From: Paraburkholderia nodosa
Lineage (GTDB): Bacteria; Pseudomonadota; Gammaproteobacteria; Burkholderiales; Burkholderiaceae
DNA length: 64,000 bases
Reading direction: 5' to 3'
Assembly: GCF_001718195.1 (NCBI RefSeq)
Contig: NZ_MCNV01000008.1
Span: forward strand, 62,001-126,000
The notes under the pieces: model-generated
Seen by the model: the letters and a program-made list of their open reading frames with translations, nothing else
Told to the model about the DNA's origin: nothing
Database searches by the model: none
Part shown: piece by piece, positions 19,860 to 27,142 of the stretch
Layout of the letters: every line of letters begins with the position of its first letter
Numbering within the stretch: the first letter of the stretch is position 1
Translations under genes and position numbers: made by a program

Positions 19860-20327
19860 ATGGACATCCGCAAACTTCAACGCGCCATCGTCGACGGTCT
19901 CGAAGACGTCAAGGCACAAGACATCCGCGTCTTCAACACGAGCCATCTGACCGAGCTGTTCGACCGCGTGGTCGTTGCGAGCGGCACCTCGAACCGCCAG
20001 ACCAAGGCGCTCGCCAACAGCGTGCGCGAGAAGGTCAAGGAAGCCGGCGGCGACATCATCAGCACGGAAGGCGAGGACATCGGCGAATGGGTGCTCGTGG
20101 ATTGCGGCGACGCGGTCGTCCACATCCTCCAGCCCGCGCTGCGCCAGTACTACAACCTCGAGGAAATCTGGGGCGACAAGCCGGTGCGCGTGAAGCTCGC
20201 CGCCAGCACGGGCTTCGTGGGCGCACGCCCGAGCGAGCCGATGGACGGCGAGGACGAAGACGAAGAAGCCGCGCCGGCCGTGAAGAAGCCCGCGCGCAAG
20301 AGCGCCGCGCGTAAAACCGCGAAGTAA
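19860..20327 (+). CDS. rsfS: ribosomal silencing factor RsfS
   Basis: A 155-residue Iojap/RsfS family protein that binds L14 on the large subunit and blocks subunit joining when nutrients are scarce. The core (1-115) carries FNTSHLTELFDRVVVASG and EGEDIGEWVLVDCGDAVVHI. The extra C-terminal tail is acidic (DGEDEDEE) then Lys/Ala-rich, typical of Burkholderiales versions. It starts 2 bp after nadD, the usual neighbour. Confidence 0.95.
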   Translation: MDIRKLQRAIVDGLEDVKAQDIRVFNTSHLTELFDRVVVASGTSNRQTKALANSVREKVKEAGGDIISTEGEDIGEWVLVDCGDAVVHILQPALRQYYNLEEIWGDKPVRVKLAASTGFVGARPSEPMDGEDEDEEAAPAVKKPARKSAARKTAK

Positions 20328-20363
20328 GCGCGGCGCGTTCGCGAACGACCATCGACCCGCACG

Positions 20364-20834
20364 ATGAAACTGCATATCGTCGCCGTCGGCCACAAGATGC
20401 CGGACTGGATCGCCGCGGGCTTCGAGGAATATACGAAGCGCATGCCGCCGGAGCTGCGCATCGAGCTGCGCGAGGTGAAGCCCGAGCAGCGTTCGTCGGG
20501 CCGCTCGGCCGAGAGCGTCATGGCGGCCGAGCGCACGCGCATCGAGGCCGCGCTGCCGAAGAACGCGCGCATCGTCGCGCTCGACGAACACGGCCGCGAC
20601 TGGACCACGATGCAGCTCGCCAAGACGCTGCCGCTGTGGCAGCAGGACGGCCGCGACGTGGCGTTCCTGATCGGCGGCGCGGACGGCCTCGACCCCGAAC
20701 TCAAGTCGCGCGCCGACACGCTCCTGCGCCTGTCCTCCCTCACGCTGCCGCATGCGATGGTGCGCGTGCTGCTCGCCGAGCAGCTTTACCGCGCGTGGAC
20801 CATCACGCAGAATCACCCCTATCATCGCGTGTGA
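20364..20834 (+). CDS. rlmH: 23S rRNA (pseudouridine1915-N3)-methyltransferase
   Basis: A 156-residue SPOUT methyltransferase with its knotted SAM site: [25 protein letters not shown] and the C-terminal [12 protein letters not shown]. It methylates pseudouridine 1915 in helix 69 of 23S rRNA. It starts 36 bp after rsfS and belongs to the same operon. Confidence 0.96.
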   Translation: MKLHIVAVGHKMPDWIAAGFEEYTKRMPPELRIELREVKPEQRSSGRSAESVMAAERTRIEAALPKNARIVALDEHGRDWTTMQLAKTLPLWQQDGRDVAFLIGGADGLDPELKSRADTLLRLSSLTLPHAMVRVLLAEQLYRAWTITQNHPYHRV

Positions 20835-20972
20835 TGCAGGTTTACAGTGCGCCCGCGCCGCCTCTCGTCGTGCGCCGGCGCCCCGCTTGCGCCCCCCCGC
20901 TCGAGCCCCGCTTGCGCCCGACATGGCGGCCGCGCACGTCAACCCGAAGTCCGTAACGACAAAGACGCTCCG

Positions 20973-21596
20973 ATGCCCACCAACGCGCCCTATCCGTTCG
21001 TCTATCTCGCCTCGCAGAGCCCGCGCCGCCAGGAGCTGCTGCAGCAGCTCGGCGTGCGCTTCGAGCTGCTGCTGCCGCGCCCCGACGAAGACGCCGAAGC
21101 GCTCGAAATCGCGCTGCCCGGCGAGCAAGCCGCCGTTTATGTCGAGCGCGTGTGCGCCGCCAAGGCCGACGCCGCCCGCGCGCGCCTCGTCGCAGGCTCG
21201 CACAGGCACGCGCCGATTCTGACCGCCGACACCACGGTCTCCATCGACGGCCATATTCTCGGCAAGCCGCACGATGCAGCCGAAGCATATGCGATGCTCG
21301 AGCGCCTCGCCGGACGCGAGCACGAAGTGCTCACGGCGGTGGCCGTCGTCAACGCCGAAGGGGTGTGCCTGCCCGTCGCGGTCTCGCGCTCGCACGTGCG
21401 CTTCGCCCCGGCGCTGCCCGCCGCGATCGCGCGCTACGTGGCGAGCGGCGAGCCGTTCGGCAAGGCCGGCGCGTACGGCATACAGGGCCGCGCGGCGGAA
21501 TTCGTCGAGCGAATCGACGGGTCCTATTCGGGTATCATGGGTTTGCCACTATTCGAAACGGCCGCCCTCCTGCGCGCCGCGGGCATCGACTTCTAG
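20973..21596 (+). CDS. maf: Maf-like nucleoside triphosphate pyrophosphatase (YhdE type)
   Basis: A 207-residue Maf protein with [17 protein letters not shown] at the N-terminus and the catalytic [10 protein letters not shown] motif. It hydrolyses non-canonical or pyrimidine NTPs (dTTP/UTP in the YhdE group) and has been linked to septation control. Adjacency to rng (8 bp) is the classic context of YhdE rather than YceF. The start at [12 protein letters not shown] follows a 138-bp gap after rlmH. Confidence 0.93.
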   Translation: MPTNAPYPFVYLASQSPRRQELLQQLGVRFELLLPRPDEDAEALEIALPGEQAAVYVERVCAAKADAARARLVAGSHRHAPILTADTTVSIDGHILGKPHDAAEAYAMLERLAGREHEVLTAVAVVNAEGVCLPVAVSRSHVRFAPALPAAIARYVASGEPFGKAGAYGIQGRAAEFVERIDGSYSGIMGLPLFETAALLRAAGIDF

Positions 21597-21604
21597 AACA
21601 AACC

Positions 21605-23074
21605 ATGAACGAAGAAATCCTGATCAACGTCACGCCCCAGGAGACGCGCGTCGCATTGGTCCAGCAAGGCGCAGTACAGGAGCTTCACGTCGAGCGCACG
21701 CTGTCGCGCGGGCGCGTCGGCAACGTCTATCTCGGCAAGGTCGTGCGGGTGCTGCCGGGCATGCAGTCCGCGTTCATCGACATCGGTCTCGAGCGCGCCG
21801 CGTTCCTTCATGTGGCCGATATCTGGCATCCGCGCATTGCCGGCGAAGCGCATGCGCCGGTGCATCATCAGCCCATCGAAAAGACGGTGTTCGAAGGGCA
21901 AACGCTCATGGTGCAGGTCGTGAAGGATCCGATCGGCACGAAGGGCGCGCGGCTTTCCACGCAGGTGAGCATCGCGGGGCGCACGCTGGTCTATTTGCCG
22001 CAGGAACCGCACATCGGCATCTCGCAGAAGATCGAGAGCGAGGCAGAGCGCGAAGCGGTGCGCGCGCGCCTCACGGCCGTGTTGCCCGCCGACGAAAAAG
22101 GCGGCTATATCGTGCGCACCATCGCCGAAGACGCCACGAGCGAAGAGCTTGCGGCGGACGTCGCGTATCTGCGCAAGACGTGGGCGACGATACTCGCCCA
22201 GGCGCAGCGCCTGCCCGCCACGAGCCTGCTGTATCAAGACCTGAATCTCGCGCAGCGCGTGCTGCGCGACTTCGTGAACGACGAGACCTCGCGCATTCAG
22301 GTCGATTCGCGCGAAACGTTCCAGAAGCTCACCGAGTTCGCCACCGAATTCACGCCAGCCGTGCTGCCGAAGCTGCATCACTACTCGGGCGAGCGGCCGC
22401 TCTTCGATCTCTACAACATCGAAGCCGAAATCCAGCGCGCGCTCTCGCGCCGCGTGGACCTCAAGTCCGGCGGCTACCTCGTGATCGACCAGACCGAGGC
22501 GATGACGACCATCGACGTGAACACGGGCGGCTATGTCGGCGCGCGCAACTTCGACGACACGATCTTCAAGACGAATCTCGAAGCGGCGCATACGATCGCG
22601 CGGCAATTGCGTCTGCGCAATCTGGGCGGGGTGATCATTATCGACTTCATCGACATGGAGAACATCGAGCATCGCGACCAGGTGCTCGGCGAGCTGAAGA
22701 AGGCGCTTTCGCGCGACCGCACGCGCGTGACCGTGAACGGCTTCTCGCAGTTGGGACTCGTGGAGATGACGCGCAAGCGCACGCGCGAATCGCTTGCGCA
22801 TGTGCTGTGCGAGCCTTGCCCGACTTGCCTCGGCAAAGGCCAGGTGAAGACCGCACGCACCGTTTGCTATGACGTGCTGCGTGAAATTCTGCGCGAGTCG
22901 CGCCAGTTCAATCCGCGCGAGTTTCGCGTGGTCGCTTCACAGCAGGTGATCGACCTCTTTCTCGAGGAAGAGTCGCAGCATCTCGCCATGTTGATCGACT
23001 TCATCGGCAAGCCGGTTTCGCTGCAGGTGGAGTCGAATTTGAGTCAGGAACAGTACGACATAGTTTTGATGTAG
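21605..23074 (+). CDS. rng: ribonuclease G, with 3' end rebuilt by an integrated element
   Basis: A 489-residue RNase E/G family endonuclease. It has an S1 domain (about 37-115, with FIDIGLERAAFLHV), the catalytic DNase I-like region with LVIDQTEAMTTIDVNTGG and IIIDFIDM, and the zinc-link CEPCPTC. It processes 16S rRNA 5' ends and degrades mRNA. The last seven residues QYDIVLM are encoded by ATA GTT TTG ATG after the att core, whereas the displaced native end at 39278-39303 reads ATC GTG CTC ATG. The protein is therefore unchanged although the 3' end comes from the element. Confidence 0.96.
   Translation: MNEEILINVTPQETRVALVQQGAVQELHVERTLSRGRVGNVYLGKVVRVLPGMQSAFIDIGLERAAFLHVADIWHPRIAGEAHAPVHHQPIEKTVFEGQTLMVQVVKDPIGTKGARLSTQVSIAGRTLVYLPQEPHIGISQKIESEAEREAVRARLTAVLPADEKGGYIVRTIAEDATSEELAADVAYLRKTWATILAQAQRLPATSLLYQDLNLAQRVLRDFVNDETSRIQVDSRETFQKLTEFATEFTPAVLPKLHHYSGERPLFDLYNIEAEIQRALSRRVDLKSGGYLVIDQTEAMTTIDVNTGGYVGARNFDDTIFKTNLEAAHTIARQLRLRNLGGVIIIDFIDMENIEHRDQVLGELKKALSRDRTRVTVNGFSQLGLVEMTRKRTRESLAHVLCEPCPTCLGKGQVKTARTVCYDVLREILRESRQFNPREFRVVASQQVIDLFLEEESQHLAMLIDFIGKPVSLQVESNLSQEQYDIVLM
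23049..23061 (+). repeat. attL core
   Basis: AACAGTACGACAT within the penultimate codons of rng; identical to 39278-39290. Downstream of the core the two ends still match at 9 of 13 positions because both encode the same rng C-terminus. Confidence 0.88.
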
Positions 23075-23080
23075 GGTTTA

Positions 23081-23166
23081 CCCTATATCACCCTGTATCA
23101 TCAGACCCCGCCAAAAGCCTTGTTCTACAAGGCTTTTTCAATTCCCCTGAATTTTCCCGTATCATC
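23081..23166 (+). promoter_or_regulatory. candidate integrase/Xis arm-type sites
   Basis: Three related decamers occur close to attL: CCCTATATCA (23081-23090), CCCTGTATCATC (23091-23102) and CCCGTATCATC (23156-23166), all in the same orientation between the core and the integrase gene. Arm-type sites at such positions are normal for tyrosine integrases; the assignment is inference. Confidence 0.4.
23113..23138 (+). terminator. element-borne terminator after rng
   Basis: AAAAGCCTTG (23113-23122), loop TTCTA, then the complementary CAAGGCTTTT (23128-23137) with a T-tail: a strong hairpin just inside attL. It would stop rng transcription before the integrase gene and so also before selU. Confidence 0.85.
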
Positions 23167-23186
23167 CAATCGCAATTAATCGCACT

Positions 23187-23214
23187 TTCAATTGGTAGCT
23201 AGATTGGTAGCTAG
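23187..23214 (+). repeat. 28-bp perfect repeat, left copy
   Basis: Identical to 39184-39211 and in the same orientation. It contains two tandem copies of ATTGGTAGCTAG (23191-23202, 23203-23214). The identity stops exactly at 28 bp on both sides. It lies 126 bp inside attL. Confidence 0.9.
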
Positions 23215-23254
23215 AATCCGGAACAATGCGGACTCCACCTAGGAGCAATACGCC

Positions 23255-24490
23255 GTGGCGAAGCGCCAGACAAACCTCCTGTCGGACATCGAGCTCAAGC
23301 AGTTCGTGCGGGCGGGCGCGCCCGTCGCAAAGTCGGACGGTGCCGGCCTCACATTTACGTTGTCGGCGGCCGGCGCCTCGACATGGGTGCTGCGCTTCAG
23401 CCACGGCGGGCGCCGCCACGAGCTGACGCTCGGCAGTTACCCTGACCTCAAACTGGGTCCGGCGCGCGCGCTTGCCGCGGCTAAGCGAGTCGAGATTCAG
23501 CAGGGCATCAATCCTGCCGTCGAGAAACGCAAGGAGAAGGCCCGAAAGGACTGGAGCGTGCGGCAGCTCATCAAAGACTATCGGGAGCGCGTGCTGATCA
23601 CTCTCGCCGACAGTACCCAGCAGAGCTACGGCCGCAACCTCGATCGTGTCGAGCGCGGCATGGGCTCTTTGTCGGTGCGAGTAGTGGGCGCGGCAGATGT
23701 CGTAGCGGAGATCGAGCGCACAAAGCTCGGATGGGTCGAGGCGTTCACGCTGTGGTGCGTGCTCAAGGCGATCTTCAAACATGCCGTCGGAAAGCGACTC
23801 ATCGACGCAAACCCATGCGCTGGCATCGTCCTGGACGCGATCATCGGCAAACGACCGGAGGTCAAGAAGCGGCTAATGCTCACCGAAACAGAGCTCCATG
23901 TGCTTATGACGGCCAAGATGCGCGACGTGAACCTGTTAGCGGTACGCATTGCGCTGGCGACCGGCGTGCGGATCAGCGAGCTCAACACCGCGCTGCGTAA
24001 GAACGTCCATCTCGAAGAAGCTCGATGGCATATCCCGAAGAGCAAGACCGGGCCCGAGATGGACATTCCGCTCGCACCAGGCGTTGTCGAATGGTTTGCG
24101 CGCCTGCTTGAGCTAGCGGGCACATCGGATTACGTTCTGCCCGCGCGCCTAAGTAATCGACTCGATCGGCACGACGGCGACACGCACGTATCGAAGGATG
24201 CAATTCGCGAAGCGATCGATTACTGGATCGACAACCACGAGCCGAAGATCCGCCGGTTCACGCCGCACGATCTGCGCAGCACGATGAAGAGTCACATGCG
24301 CAAACTCGGCGTGCCGCGCGACATCTCGGAAATGTGCCTCAACCACAAGCTGGCCGGTGTCGAGGGCATCTATGACCAGTACACCTACTATGCCGAGCGC
24401 CGCAGTGCACTCGAACTGTGGGCCGCTTTCCTCGAGTCACGAATGCGCGACGAACGCTGGAACGTGACGCCTATACGACAATCTGCCTGA
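23255..24490 (+). CDS. int: tyrosine recombinase / integrase, P4 family
   Basis: A 411-residue integrase with an N-terminal DUF4102-type arm-binding domain (about 5-95, with GLTFTLSAAGASTWVLRFSH and LTLGSYPDLKLGPAR), a SAM-like core-binding domain (about 100-190) and a catalytic domain. Catalytic residues fit Arg239 (TGVRISE), Lys264, His338 and Arg341 (HDLRST), His364 and nucleophile Tyr378. It starts with GTG at 23255, with AGGAG nine nt upstream. It reads away from attL, the usual arrangement, and should integrate the element at the rng 3' end. Confidence 0.95.
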   Translation: MAKRQTNLLSDIELKQFVRAGAPVAKSDGAGLTFTLSAAGASTWVLRFSHGGRRHELTLGSYPDLKLGPARALAAAKRVEIQQGINPAVEKRKEKARKDWSVRQLIKDYRERVLITLADSTQQSYGRNLDRVERGMGSLSVRVVGAADVVAEIERTKLGWVEAFTLWCVLKAIFKHAVGKRLIDANPCAGIVLDAIIGKRPEVKKRLMLTETELHVLMTAKMRDVNLLAVRIALATGVRISELNTALRKNVHLEEARWHIPKSKTGPEMDIPLAPGVVEWFARLLELAGTSDYVLPARLSNRLDRHDGDTHVSKDAIREAIDYWIDNHEPKIRRFTPHDLRSTMKSHMRKLGVPRDISEMCLNHKLAGVEGIYDQYTYYAERRSALELWAAFLESRMRDERWNVTPIRQSA

Positions 24491-24500
24491 CGATTTAGCC

Positions 24501-25271
24501 ATGCAACAACATATCAAGAATTTTTCGCTAGCAGAATATTTCGGCCATGACGGCGAAGATCCGAAGCACGGCCCGTGGAAAGACTGGATAGTCGGAGACG
24601 ACCAGCTGTTCGGCGAAGACTTCGCAGTCTTCACCTGGTGGCATCTAGCCGGATTGATGTGTTTGTTCGTCGAGATCGAAGAGGAGACTCTAGGGCGAAA
24701 GCTCACGCCGCTGTCGTTCGACAAGTCGATGAATGACTATCTATCACTAGTCGAAACGCACACGGGCGATCCGCTCTACCTCGTTCATCCTTTCCGCTTC
24801 GAGAGCATGGTGGAGTCGGTCCCGAATCTAACGGCGAATTCCGAAAATGCAATGCTGCTGGCCTACGGTGTGTGGTGCGTCGACAGGCTCATTGATGCTT
24901 TGCGCGATGGAGATGCGAGGACCGCTTCGTTTGCCTCATCAATCGCCGTCCGCTCCCTTGAGCTAGTCTACGAAAACTGCGCCATTTCACCAGAAGGCCG
25001 AGCACGCGCGAACAGTCGACGACAAAGCGAGATCGCGAGAAAACGGCACGCGGAAAGCGGCAAACGGCGCGACCTCGAAAGCGTCAAGGATTGCTGGAAG
25101 GAGTGGCAGAGGTCGCCATCCAACTACCGCAGCAAAGCCGCCTTCGCACGCGACATGCTCTCGAAATTTGAGAATCTGGCGAGCACGAAATACATCGAGG
25201 ATCTGTGCCGGGAATGGGAAAGGGAGAATGGTAGGAATGCCGGCAAACTGCGCATCGTGCCAGTAAAGTAA
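24501..25271 (+). CDS. hypothetical protein, 256 residues
   Basis: Not recognised. A soluble acidic N-terminal half (FFGHDGEDP-like start, many Trp/Phe in PWKDWIVGDDQLFGEDFAVF) is followed by a helical segment and a basic region (RANSRRQSEIARKRHAESGK, about 172-191). The C-terminal helix contains SKYIEDL-like and REWERENGR segments. The basic-plus-helical end suggests nucleic-acid contact, but no known domain was identified. It starts 10 bp after the integrase stop and probably shares its transcript. Base composition is lower in GC than the host genes. Confidence 0.7.
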   Translation: MQQHIKNFSLAEYFGHDGEDPKHGPWKDWIVGDDQLFGEDFAVFTWWHLAGLMCLFVEIEEETLGRKLTPLSFDKSMNDYLSLVETHTGDPLYLVHPFRFESMVESVPNLTANSENAMLLAYGVWCVDRLIDALRDGDARTASFASSIAVRSLELVYENCAISPEGRARANSRRQSEIARKRHAESGKRRDLESVKDCWKEWQRSPSNYRSKAAFARDMLSKFENLASTKYIEDLCREWERENGRNAGKLRIVPVK

Positions 25272-25418
25272 TCAGCGTGCCGCAGCCTTCTCAGCGTACC
25301 GGCATGCGTGTTTTCGAAGCGTTTTTCGGTCAATAGTATTGGTGTCGCCCGTCGCATGTCGAATCACGACGGCGCGACACTCGCCGGGCCGTGTCGCGCC
25401 ATACCAGGAGCGATACAG

Positions 25419-25649
25419 ATGTCCGATCTCACTAAGGCGCTAATCTCGAAGGCGCTCGCCTCGTTCGATTACCAACCCGATTCCGCACACGTCGATGTGC
25501 GCACCGTTGCCGGCCTGTACGGCTGCTCTGTGCCCACTGTCTGGCGGCGCGTGGCCGCCGGTCTGATTCCTGCCCCGAAGAAGTTCGGTCATTCCACGCG
25601 CTGGAACGTCGGCCAGCTCCGCGCCAACCTGATGCCGGAGGCGGCTTAA
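25419..25649 (+). CDS. AlpA-like helix-turn-helix protein (putative excisionase/activator)
   Basis: A 76-residue protein with a MerR/AlpA-like winged HTH: VAGLYGCSVPTVWRRVAAGL then a wing with FGHSTRWNVGQLRA (about 28-72). Small proteins of this type control excision and integrase expression in P4-like islands and PICIs. The start is set by CAGGAG at about 8 nt. Its stop overlaps the next start as TAATG. Direct excisionase function is inferred from family and context. Confidence 0.75.
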   Translation: MSDLTKALISKALASFDYQPDSAHVDVRTVAGLYGCSVPTVWRRVAAGLIPAPKKFGHSTRWNVGQLRANLMPEAA

Positions 25650-25957
25650 TGCAAAAGAAAAACGCCCGCCTCCCCGAAGGAAAGACGAGCGCCCTAGACA
25701 GCGCAAATGTTAACACCGCCGCCGACCATCTGGTGCGCTTTCTCGATCTAGTGAAAAACCCGAGCGAGCGTCTGCGTGTGGACGTGAAGGAGTTCCGCGG
25801 CAACACGTACATCGACGTCCGTGTCTGGTACGTGACCGACGACGGTGACTATCGCCCGTCGAGCAAAGGCGTGATGTTCAAGCCGGCACTAGCGGCCGAG
25901 CTGATGCGCGGTCTCGCGCTCGCGGCGCGCTCCTTCGATCCAAGGGGGGCGAACTGA
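25649..25957 (+). CDS. PC4/p15-like single-stranded DNA-binding protein (putative)
   Basis: A 102-residue protein whose central strands RLRVDVKEFRGNTYIDVRVW and following YVTDDGDYRPSSKGVMFKP resemble the PC4/p15 coactivator fold: a beta-sheet with Arg/Lys and aromatic residues, then a C-terminal helix ELMRGLALAAR. Bacterial and phage versions bind ssDNA and are often near replication genes, as here. The call rests on pattern resemblance. It is coupled to the HTH gene (TAATG) and to the next ORF (TGATG). Confidence 0.6.
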   Translation: MQKKNARLPEGKTSALDSANVNTAADHLVRFLDLVKNPSERLRVDVKEFRGNTYIDVRVWYVTDDGDYRPSSKGVMFKPALAAELMRGLALAARSFDPRGAN

Positions 25958-25988
25958 TGCGCGAATTTCTGAATACAGCCCCACCCCT

Positions 25989-26034
25989 CACTGACACAAC
26001 TGACAAAAGGGGGCTTATGGCAGTTGTGTCAGTG
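25989..26034. repeat. 14-bp perfect inverted repeat carrying the element's TGTCAG motif
   Basis: CACTGACACAACTG (25989-26002) and its exact complement (26021-26034) enclose an 18-nt spacer. The left arm with its flank, read on the minus strand, gives TTTTGTCAGTTGTGTCAGTG, a copy of the dispersed motif found at 28914, 37581 and 38399. It is a probable operator or replication-protein site before the P4-like promoter. Confidence 0.7.
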
Positions 26035-26064
26035 CTCCCGGGGGCTCTTTTCGAAAAAATGCGC

Positions 26065-26094
26065 TTGCACAGCGTAAACCGACGCGCGTATACT
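26065..26094 (+). promoter_or_regulatory. sigma70-type promoter of the short RNA
   Basis: TTGCAC (26065-26070) and TATACT (26089-26094) are separated by 18 bp. Start of transcription is expected near 26101, exactly where the structured RNA begins. It is the best promoter visible in the element. Confidence 0.65.
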
Positions 26095-26099
26095 TTTCA

Positions 26100-26176
26100 C
26101 GTGGCTGAGACAACAGCCACCCGGGGTGAGAGCCGGAAAGTTCTGTGGCGGACAACCGCCGCTGTGCGGTTTTTTT
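26100..26176 (+). ncRNA. candidate P4-type immunity (CI-like) RNA with terminator
   Basis: About 75 nt between the promoter at 26065 and a T-run at 26170-26176. It folds as a first hairpin GTGGCTG/CAGCCAC (26101-26107 with 26114-26120), possibly a second with GGCGG/CCGCC, and ends with AACCGC/GCGGTT (26154-26159, 26166-26171) plus seven T's. Phage P4 and related islands make a small CI RNA by premature termination in the leader of the replication operon. Position, size and downstream DUF3987 gene fit that scheme. Antisense complementarity to downstream targets could not be proven by eye. Confidence 0.5.
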
Positions 26177-26340
26177 ACGTCCGTACATCAAGTGCCTTCT
26201 TCTATGGTCGGGCCTTGGTGGGGGTGCGTTCGCGCACGCCGGTATCCACAGACGCCGGTCTCTCAACCCTGCCTTGCGCCCGGCCACCCCGTTTGAGAGC
26301 GGCGTGCCGGGCTGTTCAACCAGTCTGTGGAGGCCGCAAC

Positions 26341-26514
26341 ATGCGCCAAGCTCTCGCTCGTCCCGAGCAAACGCCATCCCCTATCGAACTCGCGAATAGC
26401 GCCCTGCGCGCCGCTACGCTCGCGCCCACCGTCTTTGACGCGCTCGACATCTGCGCTGACGCCCTGCTCGCGTTGGCCGCGCTCGCCCAGCCGATGGAGG
26501 TGCGCCATGCGTAG
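26341..26514 (+). CDS. small hypothetical protein, 57 residues
   Basis: MRQALARPEQTPSPIELANS followed by an Ala/Leu-rich helix. A GGAGG Shine-Dalgarno stands at good distance before the ATG at 26341. It begins a chain of overlapping small ORFs leading to the DUF3987 gene, resembling the small regulatory genes ahead of the P4 alpha gene. No function assigned. Confidence 0.55.
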   Translation: MRQALARPEQTPSPIELANSALRAATLAPTVFDALDICADALLALAALAQPMEVRHA

Positions 26515-26707
26515 CGAGACCCGCGACCTTCTCAATCGAAAGACGCTCCAGTTGGAAGCCCTGTTGATAGTGCTAGAAGTTGCTGACGAATCGGCGCCCA
26601 ACGAGTTGACCCCGACCGCACGCACGAATTTTTCCTGGGCAATGGCCGACCTGATGTCCGACATTCGCACCGCGCTGAACAGCGAAACGGAGGCTCGAAA
26701 TGGCTAA
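26507..26707 (+). CDS. small hypothetical protein, 66 residues
   Basis: Starts inside the end of the previous ORF (8-bp overlap) with GGAGG upstream. The sequence is helical with LNRKTLQLEALLIVLEVADE and FSWAMADLMSDIRTALNSE; no known domain. Part of the translationally coupled run 26341-28859. Confidence 0.6.
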   Translation: MRSETRDLLNRKTLQLEALLIVLEVADESAPNELTPTARTNFSWAMADLMSDIRTALNSETEARNG

Positions 26708-26966
26708 TGCCCTTTGGATGCCGATCTGGCACGACGCTGGCCGCGAAGTTGATGGCCTCTGGCGCTCTGGCACCTACTACGGTATGGCGCTCGCCGACCA
26801 GCAGGCTGCGTGGGCGGAAGCTCGCCGCATGTGCGAGGAAATCGGTGGCATCGGCTTCACTGTCAGTCCTGTCGAGCCGGTAGCAAGCGAAGGAGCTGCT
26901 ACCAAAGCGCCCCGCGGATCTCGGCGTATTCGCGGTGCTGAGCAGTCCTTACGAGGCGCGGCATGA
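26700..26966 (+). CDS. small hypothetical protein, 88 residues
   Basis: Overlaps the previous gene by 8 bp. The N-terminal half has aromatic residues (ALWMPIWHDAGREVDGLWRS), then a helix rich in Ala and Glu and a short basic tail (APRGSRRIRG). Not recognised. Its stop overlaps the next start (ATGA). Confidence 0.6.
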   Translation: MANALWMPIWHDAGREVDGLWRSGTYYGMALADQQAAWAEARRMCEEIGGIGFTVSPVEPVASEGAATKAPRGSRRIRGAEQSLRGAA

Positions 26967-27142
26967 GCAAGGGCCACGCAATCAAGGCCCAGGTAGGCCA
27001 GATGATCGAACGGGAGCGCAACCGCTGCCGTATGGCTATGGGCGAAAAAGCATGGAAGGAGCACGACGAATGGGTAACGCAGTACATCATCGCCTCGGCC
27101 AAACAATGGCTGACCCGGCAAGCAGCGGAGGGCCGCCTGTGA
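26963..27142 (+). CDS. small basic hypothetical protein, 59 residues
   Basis: MSKGHAIKAQVGQMIERERN begins a mostly helical, positively charged protein containing WKEHDEWVTQYIIASAKQWL. It starts at an ATGA overlap and ends overlapping the GTG start of the DUF3987 gene, so it is held in a coupled series. Function unknown; a partner of the replication protein is possible from position only. Confidence 0.6.
   Translation: MSKGHAIKAQVGQMIERERNRCRMAMGEKAWKEHDEWVTQYIIASAKQWLTRQAAEGRL

Larger units (their letters stand above)
25958..26340 (+). other. leader region with inverted repeat, promoter and structured RNA; coding status uncertain
   Basis: A frame stays open from an ATG at 25957 (overlapping the PC4-like stop) through to 26514, giving a possible 185-residue protein. 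The region holds instead a 14-bp inverted repeat (25989-26002 with 26021-26034), a sigma70 promoter (26065-26094) and a terminator-ended RNA. The protein reading has odd composition and lacks its own ribosome-binding site, so the regulatory reading is preferred and the protein start is placed at 26341. Confidence 0.5.

Noticed and set aside
23049..23061. tRNA gene as the integration target
   Set aside because: No tRNA-like cloverleaf at either end; both junctions encode the RNase G C-terminus, so the target is the rng coding sequence.
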